In this document: one piece after another, positions 8,364 to 16,139 of the stretch | Position numbering within the stretch: position 1 is the stretch's first letter | Layout: every line of letters starts with the position of its first letter | NCBI GenBank assembly: GCA_024643385.1 | Contig: JAHEMZ010000003.1 | Span: 14,821 to 78,820, forward strand | DNA from: Flavobacteriaceae bacterium | Lineage (GTDB): Bacteria; Bacteroidota; Bacteroidia; Flavobacteriales; Flavobacteriaceae | Direction: 5' to 3' | Length of the DNA stretch: 64,000 bases | Program-made: the position numbers and the translations under genes | Notes under the pieces: generated by a model | Told to the model about the DNA's origin: nothing | The model's input: only the letters and a program-made list of their open reading frames with translations | Database searches by the model: none

Positions 8364-9047
8364 ATGAAAAAGATCCTTTTATTATCTGTGTTTCTATTCC
8401 TCGGAATAGCATCGATTTATTCACAAGACCGAGATCAAGATCAAGATCGGGATCGTGACCAAGATCGATTAATGATGGTTGATGGCGATGTACTTCAAAT
8501 TAGAGACCGCGATCAAATAAGATTAAAAGATGAACTGGTACTCTATGATGGCACGATTGTAAAGCCCAACGGCACTTACCAAGCGCAAGATCGAGATCGA
8601 GATCAACTCCGCTTAAAAGATGGAGAATGCTTGGATATGGACGGTATAAAGTATCGAAATGAATACCAATATCGATATAAAGTACAACAAGAAAATAAGG
8701 GACTTTCACAAGCGCAAATTCAGGAAAGAAATCAAAATAGATTTCATGTGATAAATATTGATGGTGAAATGTATCAGGTAAAAAATCAATACCAGCAACG
8801 ACTTCAAGAACAATATGATTTTGCCAATGGAGAATCTATTTCACCCGATGGTAATATCATGAAACAAGGTCGTCAACAATTGCGTCTTGAAAATGGTGAA
8901 TGTTTGGATATGGACGGAAATAAATTTGAGAACGCCTATAAATATCGCAAAACAGTGATTCAAAAAAATATGATTAAAAACAAAAGTAAAATACAAACGC
9001 CAAAAAAACCGGCTATCGAAAAAAAGAAAGGTAAAATAGGTATTTGA
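8364..9047 (+). CDS. Secreted DQDR-repeat protein, DUF6799-like tandem
   Basis: A 227-aa exported protein with a clear signal peptide (about 1-20, cleaved after IYS). The mature N-terminus is a run of alternating Asp, Gln and Arg (residues 21-35), with a second short run at 75-81. Two related units follow (about 36-107 and 128-199), each ending GECLDMDG, the hallmark I associate with DUF6799. The C-terminus is Lys-rich and basic. The alternating acid/base run should form a charged, extended or self-associating segment. Function unknown. It sits between the candidate anti-sigma factor and two other envelope proteins, with 243 bases upstream that hold no gene. Confidence 0.85.
   Translation: MKKILLLSVFLFLGIASIYSQDRDQDQDRDRDQDRLMMVDGDVLQIRDRDQIRLKDELVLYDGTIVKPNGTYQAQDRDRDQLRLKDGECLDMDGIKYRNEYQYRYKVQQENKGLSQAQIQERNQNRFHVINIDGEMYQVKNQYQQRLQEQYDFANGESISPDGNIMKQGRQQLRLENGECLDMDGNKFENAYKYRKTVIQKNMIKNKSKIQTPKKPAIEKKKGKIGI
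8424..8468 (+). repeat. In-frame GATC-rich hexamer repeat
   Basis: The codons for Asp-Gln and Asp-Arg pairs repeat as GATCAA, GATCGG and GATCGT-like units, giving several GATC sites within 45 bases; a shorter copy lies at 8586-8606. The codons vary, so the repeat is kept at protein level and is not a fresh slippage expansion. Confidence 0.8.
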
Positions 9048-9092
9048 CAAATCACATAAGTATCCTTTTGTATAAAATTAATCTAGATTCAA

Positions 9093-10010
9093 ATGAGATC
9101 CGCTAGAATTAAGTTCGCAATGAGTATCATCTTAGTACTACTAAGCCCGGTAATGACATCACAAAATGAAGCGCTTACAACTAAAATGGAAGGTGACAAA
9201 TCTGATTTTTCAGTTGACTTAAATTACCTCAGTGATGCGGTTTTCATGGGAAGAAAAGATTCAATTGCAGCACCTTATTTATATCCTTCTATCGAATATC
9301 ATCATAGATCAGGTTTTTATACAAAAGGATCCTTCTCTTACCTCACTAAATCAAACCAAAGCCGGATTGATCTCTTCTTGATATCGGCCGGCTTTGATTT
9401 TACAAAAAACAAACTATTTGGTGATATTTCTGTCACCGCCTATTTCTTTAATGATGCCAGTTACAATGTATTGTCTGCGGCTTCGGCAGATATCACTGCT
9501 CATCTAGTCTATGACCTGGACATCTTGAACATTGGAGCAGCCGCCAGCACTTATTTCAATAATAATAGTAGTGCAGATTTCTTTATGACTTTTGATGTAA
9601 GTCATGATTTTATCACTACCGATCATAAACTTCAGGTGTCTCCGACAGTTAGTTTAAATATGGGATCCCAAAATTTTTATGAAGCGTATTATAACAACCC
9701 AAATAGCAGCTTGATCGGAAATGGAAGTGGAAGTGGCAATGGAGGCGGCAGTGGCAGTGGCAGTGGAGATGGATCTACAAGCGGAGATCCGATCCCTATT
9801 TTAAAAATTCAAGAAAAAGAAAAATTTAGCCTTTTGGCTATCGAATTTAGTGTGCCGATATGGTATAACTACGAATCAGCTACCTTTTTGTTCTTACCCG
9901 CCTACGTAATACCAAAAAGTGAAGCTACGATTTTTATTGAAGAAACATTGGTTGAAGAGCAATTAGACACAACCTTCTATTGGATGGTTGGTATTAGCTA
10001 TAAGTTTTAG
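9093..10010 (+). CDS. Putative outer-membrane beta-barrel protein with Gly/Ser-rich loop
   Basis: A 305-aa exported protein: signal peptide at about 1-23, alternating hydrophobic strands through most of its length, and a final residue Phe in ISYKF, as in outer-membrane barrels. A low-complexity Gly/Ser/Asn stretch at about 209-231 interrupts the barrel and would form a long flexible loop. The family is not recognised. It starts 45 bases after the DQDR-repeat gene and may share its transcript. Its own flexible loop and the poly-Gly tail of the next protein are a compositional parallel. Confidence 0.8.
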   Translation: MRSARIKFAMSIILVLLSPVMTSQNEALTTKMEGDKSDFSVDLNYLSDAVFMGRKDSIAAPYLYPSIEYHHRSGFYTKGSFSYLTKSNQSRIDLFLISAGFDFTKNKLFGDISVTAYFFNDASYNVLSAASADITAHLVYDLDILNIGAAASTYFNNNSSADFFMTFDVSHDFITTDHKLQVSPTVSLNMGSQNFYEAYYNNPNSSLIGNGSGSGNGGGSGSGSGDGSTSGDPIPILKIQEKEKFSLLAIEFSVPIWYNYESATFLFLPAYVIPKSEATIFIEETLVEEQLDTTFYWMVGISYKF

Positions 10011-10075
10011 ATCCACTAATATTCAAATATTCTAATTGTATCCGATATCTGAATAATAATTTAAAACCCAACATA

Positions 10076-11233
10076 ATGAAAACTACAAAATTAATTTTAG
10101 CGAGTTTTGGGTTCATTTTATTCGCATTGCTATTTGTGCAATGTCAAAAGGAAGAATTCATTACTAACGAAGACGTGAACTTCGAGGTGAAAAAGAACAA
10201 GCCTCCCACAGAAACTGCGGGAAATAACTTGTCATTTCCGGTGATTTGGTCTGACGGACATGAATTGGTCTTAAGAGACCCGCCGGTATTCGGTCCTCAA
10301 TTAGAAGATGAATGGTGGTACGTATGGGCGGAAGACCCAATCGATCCAAATTATCCTGTTTACAGCTGTAAACCTCTTTTATCCGATCCTACCCTTTGTG
10401 ATAACGGATCAGCACCCGGAGATGGGTCAAGTACCGTGTACAAAGCCTACCTACAGAAGAGGAATAATAACATTTGGCAAGCTTATAATGAGCCAGTATC
10501 AGAACCTTTAAATGTAGACCTCATTGACTGGGGTGACAACCTGGAATCTATAGATTGGTCCATTAGGTCTCAAGTAAGAACTGAACTAGTGATGTTCGAG
10601 AACTTTGATGTCCCGGTGATACAATATGCAATGAGACACGTTACCGGATGGGGAACAACTGAAATGCATGGATTGCAAACAGATCTCAATGATGAAATCG
10701 TTTATGGTCCCGGCGATATCGCAACCGTTTATTCCCATAATTCCAGAATGACCATCCAAAAATTAAATATTGATCGTGATTCCATCGTAGAAGGTAGTCT
10801 TACCTGGATCCCCTTTGAAGGATGGACTGAAACTGATCCAAACTCGGATGATCTAATCAATCAACCTATATTTAATTTAGCTGTTTATGAAGCAGGAGAC
10901 GGGCCCGGATATTTTTCGGCTGAAGTGAATATTAAAGGAAAAATAATCTATGGATACACTTGGAATGTAAGAGAGCTAAACGAAGGAGCCGGTTATTATA
11001 GAATTACCTATAGTTTTGATGAATCCGGTGGTCCGGTAGCCCTAAATACCTATTTTGACGAATTTACCGAAATTATAGTGCCGCTGGAAGAATCTTATAG
11101 ACCAGACCCAACTGTATCCCGAGGGGGTGTAGCTAAAATAGATGTCGAGAATAACCTTACCTATATGGATATTAGAATCTTACCCAAAGGCGGCGGTAGC
11201 GGCGGTGGCGGCGGAGGCGGCGGAGGTAATTAA
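10076..11233 (+). CDS. Unknown lipoprotein with poly-Gly C-terminus
   Basis: A 385-aa lipoprotein: hydrophobic signal with lipobox LFVQC, lipid-attached Cys at 23. The mature part is acidic and Trp/Tyr-rich, probably beta-rich (segments EDEWWYVWAEDP and GYYRITYSFDE). It ends in a Gly-rich tail of about 13 residues with a single Ser and a final Asn (about 372-385). No family was recognised. The preceding gene ends 65 bases upstream and the pair sits downstream of the sigma factor. Its likely place is the outer membrane, with the tail free; whether the tail is an anchor, linker or modification site cannot be told. Confidence 0.85.
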   Translation: MKTTKLILASFGFILFALLFVQCQKEEFITNEDVNFEVKKNKPPTETAGNNLSFPVIWSDGHELVLRDPPVFGPQLEDEWWYVWAEDPIDPNYPVYSCKPLLSDPTLCDNGSAPGDGSSTVYKAYLQKRNNNIWQAYNEPVSEPLNVDLIDWGDNLESIDWSIRSQVRTELVMFENFDVPVIQYAMRHVTGWGTTEMHGLQTDLNDEIVYGPGDIATVYSHNSRMTIQKLNIDRDSIVEGSLTWIPFEGWTETDPNSDDLINQPIFNLAVYEAGDGPGYFSAEVNIKGKIIYGYTWNVRELNEGAGYYRITYSFDESGGPVALNTYFDEFTEIIVPLEESYRPDPTVSRGGVAKIDVENNLTYMDIRILPKGGGSGGGGGGGGGN

Positions 11234-11369
11234 CTCTGTTTCGATACTATTGTTAGCGTATTGAAAATAATAGGCTAAAATCGTATCAGCCAAAGCCAGA
11301 TACTTATAAATACCTTTAAGATTAAAACCATTGATTACAGAATTGCGAAAACAAGGTGTTTATGGGACG

Positions 11370-11398
11370 AAAAACCGAATCTTTCGATTCGGTTTTTT
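11370..11398. terminator. Bidirectional terminator, lipoprotein gene versus clpS
   Basis: ACCGAATC and GATTCGGT pair around a TTTC loop, flanked by an A-run and a T-run. It ends the poly-Gly lipoprotein transcript and can also serve the minus-strand clpS operon. The surrounding 11234-11467 holds no gene. Confidence 0.85.
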
Positions 11399-11467
11399 GA
11401 TATATGAAAGTGAAAAATTTATCCTATTTTAAATTTATAAACTACTGAACATCAAGTAGAATATTCG

Positions 11468-11743
11468 CTAAACGATCTCAGCACTCAATCCTGCCTCAAG
11501 CAGCTTCGAACAACGTGGTTTAAGATCATCCAAAGAACCTGACTTAACGGTGCACTTTCCTTTATAATGAACAATAATAGCACATTGCTCTGCTTGCACA
11601 GCACTATGTTCACAAGCATGAATCAACATTTCTATCACATGGTCAAAGGTGTTCACCTCATCATTGTAAAGGACGATCTGATTTTCGAAATCCTCCTGCT
11701 CGGCCAGAAGCACCTCTTCCTGTAGTTGTTCCTGATTATTCAT
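11468..11743 (-). CDS. clpS: ClpS, ATP-dependent Clp protease adaptor
   Basis: A small cytoplasmic adaptor (91 aa) that delivers N-degron proteins to ClpAP-type proteases. The core motif LYNDEVNTFDHVIEML is the family's N-degron pocket segment, and the helix after it (HACEHSAVQAEQCAIIVH) fits the ClpS fold. It is the last gene of the minus-strand operon that begins at the DUF1599 gene, four bases after prmA. This clpS-prmA-tpiA order is common in Bacteroidota. Confidence 0.95.
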   Translation of the reverse strand: MNNQEQLQEEVLLAEQEDFENQIVLYNDEVNTFDHVIEMLIHACEHSAVQAEQCAIIVHYKGKCTVKSGSLDDLKPRCSKLLEAGLSAEIV

Positions 11744-11747
11744 AGCA

Positions 11748-12584
11748 CTAATTTACAAATTTTGCTGAAATCCAATTATTTTTCTCCTTATGAGCAACGA
11801 ATTGCATTCCTAATTTATTGCAACATTCAGAAATGACGGGCAGATCTTCCTTATAAAAGCCACTGAGAAACAATGCTCCTCCTTCCTTTAAACAACCTTT
11901 ATACACAGCCATATCATTTAACAGGATATTTCGGTTGATATTCGCAATAATGACATCGTAAACCTGGGATTTAGGCAAACTCGCAGCGTCGCCTAAAGCG
12001 ACATTAATCGTGTCACAACCGTTTCTTGCCACGTTTTCCAAGGAATTCTCTACACACCAATCATCTATATCGATAGCATCTACCTCCTTCGCGCCTTTCA
12101 TTTTTGCCAAAATTGCCAACACCGCGGTTCCGCAACCCATATCCAGTACTTTTTTTCCTTCAAAATTATTTTCCAGGACAAACTGCAACATCATAAAGGT
12201 GGTTTCATGATGACCCGTTCCGAAGGACATCTTAGGTTCAATGATGATCTCATAAGGAACCTTAAAAGGAGTATGAAAAGGAGCCCGAACAGCACAACTA
12301 CTGTCGACGACTATGGGTTGAAAATTCTTCTCCCATTCCTCGTTCCAATTCACTTGAGCAATTTCTTGTTGAGTATATCGAATCTTACATTCGGAAGTCT
12401 TGAGAATTTGAATATCTTCAAATAAAGTATCCTGCCATTCTTCCTTTTGAATATAGGCTAAAACACCTTCCTCAGTTTCCACAAAACTCTCGAAACCGGC
12501 ATATCCCAATTCTGCAATCAGAATTTCTGTTCCGGGGTCTTTTGGAACCACTACAAATTCAAATTCAATATAAGTGGCGCTCAT
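11748..12584 (-). CDS. prmA: Ribosomal protein L11 methyltransferase
   Basis: S-adenosylmethionine-dependent methyltransferase that trimethylates ribosomal protein L11 (278 aa). An N-terminal substrate-recognition domain (about 1-95) is followed by the conserved FGTGHHETT loop and the SAM-binding motif VLDMGCGTAVLAI at about 144-156; the acidic cofactor residues IDIDDW and the catalytic-site segment IIANINRNIL follow. Its start codon overlaps the tpiA stop by one base, so the two are coupled. Confidence 0.95.
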   Translation of the reverse strand: MSATYIEFEFVVVPKDPGTEILIAELGYAGFESFVETEEGVLAYIQKEEWQDTLFEDIQILKTSECKIRYTQQEIAQVNWNEEWEKNFQPIVVDSSCAVRAPFHTPFKVPYEIIIEPKMSFGTGHHETTFMMLQFVLENNFEGKKVLDMGCGTAVLAILAKMKGAKEVDAIDIDDWCVENSLENVARNGCDTINVALGDAASLPKSQVYDVIIANINRNILLNDMAVYKGCLKEGGALFLSGFYKEDLPVISECCNKLGMQFVAHKEKNNWISAKFVN

Positions 12585-13345
12585 TATAAAGCTTTAATAA
12601 TCGCTATAAAATCAGCTGCTTGCAAGGCCGCACCACCGATCAAACCTCCATCCACATCCGGTTTGCCAAAAATTTCTACGGCGTTTCCCGGTTTTACGCT
12701 TCCTCCATATAAAATGGATATTCCTTCAGCCATTTCTCTAGAATAGGCTTGCGCAATGGTCGCTCTGATAAAAGCATGCATTTCCTGAGCTTGCTCTGGT
12801 GAAGCGGTCATTCCGGTGCCAATGGCCCACACCGGTTCGTAAGCGAGTATGATCTTTTCCCAATCTCCTTCATGAAGATGAAAGATCGCTTTTTTTAACT
12901 GATCTTCAACCACTTTAAAGTGATTACCGGTATTGCGCTCTTCCAACTTTTCACCGAAACAAAAGACCACTTCCATCCCGTGTGCGATGGCCGCATCTAC
13001 TTTTTCCTTAAGCAGCGCATCCGATTCATAAAAATATTCCCGACGTTCACTGTGTCCTAAAATTACAGTGGTCACCTCATTGCTCAATAACATTTGGGCA
13101 GACACTTCTCCGGTATAGGCCCCACTCGCCGCCTGATGCATATTCTGAGCTCCCACTTCTACCCGCAGATCTCTATTCGATGCTTGCTGTGCGGCAGAAA
13201 TATTTACAAAAGGAGGAAATACCATCACCCTGTTCCCTTGCAGATCGTGGTTTTGAAGTGCTGCACTAATGGCATTCACCAATTGGATCGATTGATCCCG
13301 ATCTAAATTCATTTTCCAATTTCCTGCTACAATCTTTGTTCTCAT
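12584..13345 (-). CDS. tpiA: Triose-phosphate isomerase
   Basis: Glycolytic enzyme interconverting dihydroxyacetone phosphate and glyceraldehyde 3-phosphate (253 aa, standard length). Active-site pieces are GNWKMN with the catalytic Lys, ILGHSERR with the catalytic His, AYEPVWAIGTG with the catalytic Glu and flexible loop, and the phosphate-binding ILYGGSV and GLIGGAAL. It lies in the minus-strand operon, ten bases downstream of the permease gene. Confidence 0.97.
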   Translation of the reverse strand: MRTKIVAGNWKMNLDRDQSIQLVNAISAALQNHDLQGNRVMVFPPFVNISAAQQASNRDLRVEVGAQNMHQAASGAYTGEVSAQMLLSNEVTTVILGHSERREYFYESDALLKEKVDAAIAHGMEVVFCFGEKLEERNTGNHFKVVEDQLKKAIFHLHEGDWEKIILAYEPVWAIGTGMTASPEQAQEMHAFIRATIAQAYSREMAEGISILYGGSVKPGNAVEIFGKPDVDGGLIGGAALQAADFIAIIKAL

Positions 13346-13355
13346 GACTTATAAT

Positions 13356-14432
13356 TTATTGATGACTTATTTTTGGATCTAACCAACCATAGATCAGATC
13401 TACTAAAATATTAATTAAAATAAATAAGGTGGCAATCACTAATACGGCTCCCATTATTATAGGGAGATCCAAGGTATTCAAGGCATCTACAATTTCCTTC
13501 CCCAGACCATTCCATCCAAAAATATATTCCACAAAGACAGCGCCTGCCAACATAGAAGCAAACCAACCTGAAATCGCTGTAACAACAGGATTCAAAGAAT
13601 TCTTTAAAGCGTGCTTTCTGATCACTCTGAAAAAAGATAGTCCTTTGGCTTTGGCGGTTCGTATATAATCCTGACTTAAAACTTCCAACAGCGAATTCCG
13701 CATTAATTGAGTGACAACGGCTAAAGGTCGTATCCCCAAAACAATAGCGGGTAAGATCAAATTCTTCAATTGAAGATAATAGCCTTCCCCAAAATCATCT
13801 ACTTCATATAAGCTTCCGGTCATGTTCAAATGGGTGTATTCTTGAAGTACAAATCCGAAGAGCCATGCAAAGATAATGGCACTAAAAAAAGAGGGAATAC
13901 TCATTCCTAAAGTGCTCACTAATTGAATGAATTTATCCAAAAATCGATCTTTGAATAGTACGGACACGATTCCTAAAAAAACACCCAATGTCATGGCGAT
14001 AGTGATTGCCGAAATAGCTAAAATAGCAGTGTTAGGCAAGGTTTCTGAAATTACTTCCGACACTTGTTTCCCATTCTTCTGAAAGGACTCGCGTAAATAC
14101 GGCCATTTCAAAACAATTTTACTGCTTCCCACCGAAAATAAAGGCATCGCCCGATACTTTCCATCTGTAAGGAAGGTATAATCATTTATTTGGGTGCTGT
14201 GAAACGACAAAGGAGAAAGGTCGTTGAGATACAACAGATATTGTTCCCCCAGCGGCTTATCAAAGCCGTATTTTTTCTTAACAACAGCCACTTGTTCAGC
14301 TGTTTCATTTTGTCCCAACATCATACGAGCAGGATCTCCGGGCAGAATATTAAAAAGTAAGAAAATAACGGTGACCACTCCAAATAAGGTGAGTAAAGCG
14401 TATCCTAATTTTTGAAGGGTGTAGCGAAACAA
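13356..14432 (-). CDS. DppB/OppB-type ABC transporter permease (orphan)
   Basis: A 358-aa inner-membrane permease of the dipeptide/oligopeptide class. The N-terminal helix with FNILPGDPARMMLG is the family's hallmark, and the cytoplasmic EAA loop is DYIRTAKAKGLSFFRVIRKHALKNSLNP. About six helices are present. Between helix 1 and helix 2 is a longer than usual extracytoplasmic segment of ~110 residues. No second permease, ATPase or binding protein is in the window, so it must work with distant genes. It sits inside the tpiA operon. Confidence 0.9.
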   Translation of the reverse strand: MFRYTLQKLGYALLTLFGVVTVIFLLFNILPGDPARMMLGQNETAEQVAVVKKKYGFDKPLGEQYLLYLNDLSPLSFHSTQINDYTFLTDGKYRAMPLFSVGSSKIVLKWPYLRESFQKNGKQVSEVISETLPNTAILAISAITIAMTLGVFLGIVSVLFKDRFLDKFIQLVSTLGMSIPSFFSAIIFAWLFGFVLQEYTHLNMTGSLYEVDDFGEGYYLQLKNLILPAIVLGIRPLAVVTQLMRNSLLEVLSQDYIRTAKAKGLSFFRVIRKHALKNSLNPVVTAISGWFASMLAGAVFVEYIFGWNGLGKEIVDALNTLDLPIIMGAVLVIATLFILINILVDLIYGWLDPKISHQ

Positions 14433-14433
14433 A

Positions 14434-15537
14434 TCAGTTCAGTTTAAAATCGGCTGCGTCGTTCCAATGCAACTTCTGAACGATCGTTCCCTTATTCCAT
14501 TCCATAATGCCCGGATTACTTCGAACAATGGTTTTCAAAGCAGTCATATCACAGAAATAAAAAGGAAAATTGAGATTTTGGTTTTTTGCCAGAGTTTCTG
14601 TTTCAGACGTGCTGGAGGCCGATAATCCGATTACTTTGTAGCCCTTCTTTTGTGCTGCATCCGTCACTTTTTTGATGTTTGAAAAACCCTCTATTTCCGT
14701 ATTGTCCAGGTTATAAGCAATCACTACTATCAGTTTCTCTTCAGAAAGAAATTCGGCGGTAAAGTCTTGGTCATCACGTTCTATAGTAAAATCGTGAATA
14801 GGGGGTTCGTAAGGGGCACGAAGAAAGCTTGTTTCAACGCCCAGCCTTTTCCCTCCCGCCGGTTGGGGGTCTTGTCCCGTGGTATTAGAAATAACCGTCT
14901 CCTTTCCATTGATCTCATATTTCCACTGATATTCAATAATAGGCGGCAATGCATCTTCCGGCTCTGACATCCCCTCCTCGATATTCGTTCCTATTTTATA
15001 CGCTCGAAAATCGATGATGGGTAAATGCATCAATACATGGTATCCTAACCATAAGCATAGCATAAAAGCTATCATGACCGCAATGCTGCGAACATTCGCA
15101 GTGAAAAATGGTTGTATGTGTTTCTTTCCGAAGAATAACACCAAAATTAGAACTAACAGGACAATGTCCTTATAAAATGACTCCCAAGGAGTTAGTTTTA
15201 ACGCATCGCCAAAACAACCACAATCGGTCACTTTATTAAAATAGGCGGAATAAAAGGTGAGAAAAGTGAAAAATACGATCATTCCCAACAAACTATAAAG
15301 GGTAAACCGTTTCGCATAGCCCAGTAATAACATAACTCCCAATAAAACCTCAAAAACAACTACTATTAAGGCGATCATTAAGGAATATGGCACTAGGAAT
15401 TCAAGATTCAACACATCCGGAGCGAAATAATCCTGCAGTTTGAATGAAAAACCAACGGGATCGTTCAGTTTGATCAAACCGCTGATGATAAAAAGAATTC
15501 CGACGAATATTCTGCTAAAACCTACTAAATACTTCAT
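14434..15537 (-). CDS. DoxX/MauE-like membrane protein (BT_3928 type)
   Basis: A 367-aa protein with four membrane helices at the N-terminus (about 5-25, 50-75, 80-98 and 112-130) as in DoxX/MauE redox-associated proteins, and a fifth at about 146-166. The extracytoplasmic C-terminus (about 250-367) reads like a thioredoxin-type fold, including LIVVIAYNLDNTE, but no CxxC pair is visible at the expected place. The paired Cys in TDCGCFGDALKL at about 105-109 is the family's conserved motif. It probably takes part in disulfide or electron transfer at the membrane. It is two bases from the permease gene. Confidence 0.85.
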   Translation of the reverse strand: MKYLVGFSRIFVGILFIISGLIKLNDPVGFSFKLQDYFAPDVLNLEFLVPYSLMIALIVVVFEVLLGVMLLLGYAKRFTLYSLLGMIVFFTFLTFYSAYFNKVTDCGCFGDALKLTPWESFYKDIVLLVLILVLFFGKKHIQPFFTANVRSIAVMIAFMLCLWLGYHVLMHLPIIDFRAYKIGTNIEEGMSEPEDALPPIIEYQWKYEINGKETVISNTTGQDPQPAGGKRLGVETSFLRAPYEPPIHDFTIERDDQDFTAEFLSEEKLIVVIAYNLDNTEIEGFSNIKKVTDAAQKKGYKVIGLSASSTSETETLAKNQNLNFPFYFCDMTALKTIVRSNPGIMEWNKGTIVQKLHWNDAADFKLN

Positions 15538-15546
15538 TTTATAAAT

Positions 15547-16083
15547 TTAAATTCCTAAATGAATCAGCGCAAAAACGCTATAATTGATCATATCCTGGTA
15601 ATTGGCATCAATGCCTTCACTTACCAGTGTTTTGCCTTGATTATCTTCTATTTGTTTCACCCGCAACAACTTTTGCAAGATCAAGTCTGTTAATGAACTC
15701 ACGCGCATATCACGCCATGCCTCACCATAGTCATGATTCTTGTCCATCATCAATTGTTTGGTCAAGGTAATTTTCTCGTCATATAAATCCGTGGCTTCCG
15801 CTAAAGTGAGATCGGGTTGTTCCACTACTCCCCTTTCCAACTGAATTAAAGCCATAATGGAATAATTGATAATTCCAATAAACTCACTAACTTCTCCTTC
15901 ATCCACCTTCCGTACAGCATTTTGCTGCAAGCTTCGGATGCGTTGCGCTTTGATAAATATCTGATCTGTCAACGACGGAAGTCGCAAGATGCGCCATGCA
16001 CTTCCATAGTCTTTCATTTTGTTTATAAACAACTCGCGGCACATTTCAATTACCGCATCGTATTGTTTTGAGGTATCCGGCAT
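15547..16083 (-). CDS. DUF1599 protein (two tandem copies)
   Basis: A 178-aa cytoplasmic protein made of two DUF1599 (nucleotide-modification-associated domain 1) repeats. Unit one has KMKDYGSAWRILRLPSLTDQI and IINYSIMALIQLE; unit two has KNHDYGEAWRDMRVSSLTDLI and MINYSVFALIHL. The repeated DYG.AWR and NYS.xALI motifs could make a metal- or nucleotide-binding site. It is the first gene of the minus-strand operon and diverges from folP with 56 bases between the two starts. The reaction is not known. Confidence 0.9.
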   Translation of the reverse strand: MPDTSKQYDAVIEMCRELFINKMKDYGSAWRILRLPSLTDQIFIKAQRIRSLQQNAVRKVDEGEVSEFIGIINYSIMALIQLERGVVEQPDLTLAEATDLYDEKITLTKQLMMDKNHDYGEAWRDMRVSSLTDLILQKLLRVKQIEDNQGKTLVSEGIDANYQDMINYSVFALIHLGI

Positions 16084-16139
16084 TCGTTCTTTAAGATTTT
16101 GCGTAAATTTCGCTTAAATAAATCAATTTAAAAAATAGG

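Noticed and set aside
8424-8468. Short tandem GATC repeats that might look like a CRISPR or a variable-number repeat.
   Set aside because: The units are six bases, in frame and code for alternating Asp-Gln and Asp-Arg; there are no spacers.
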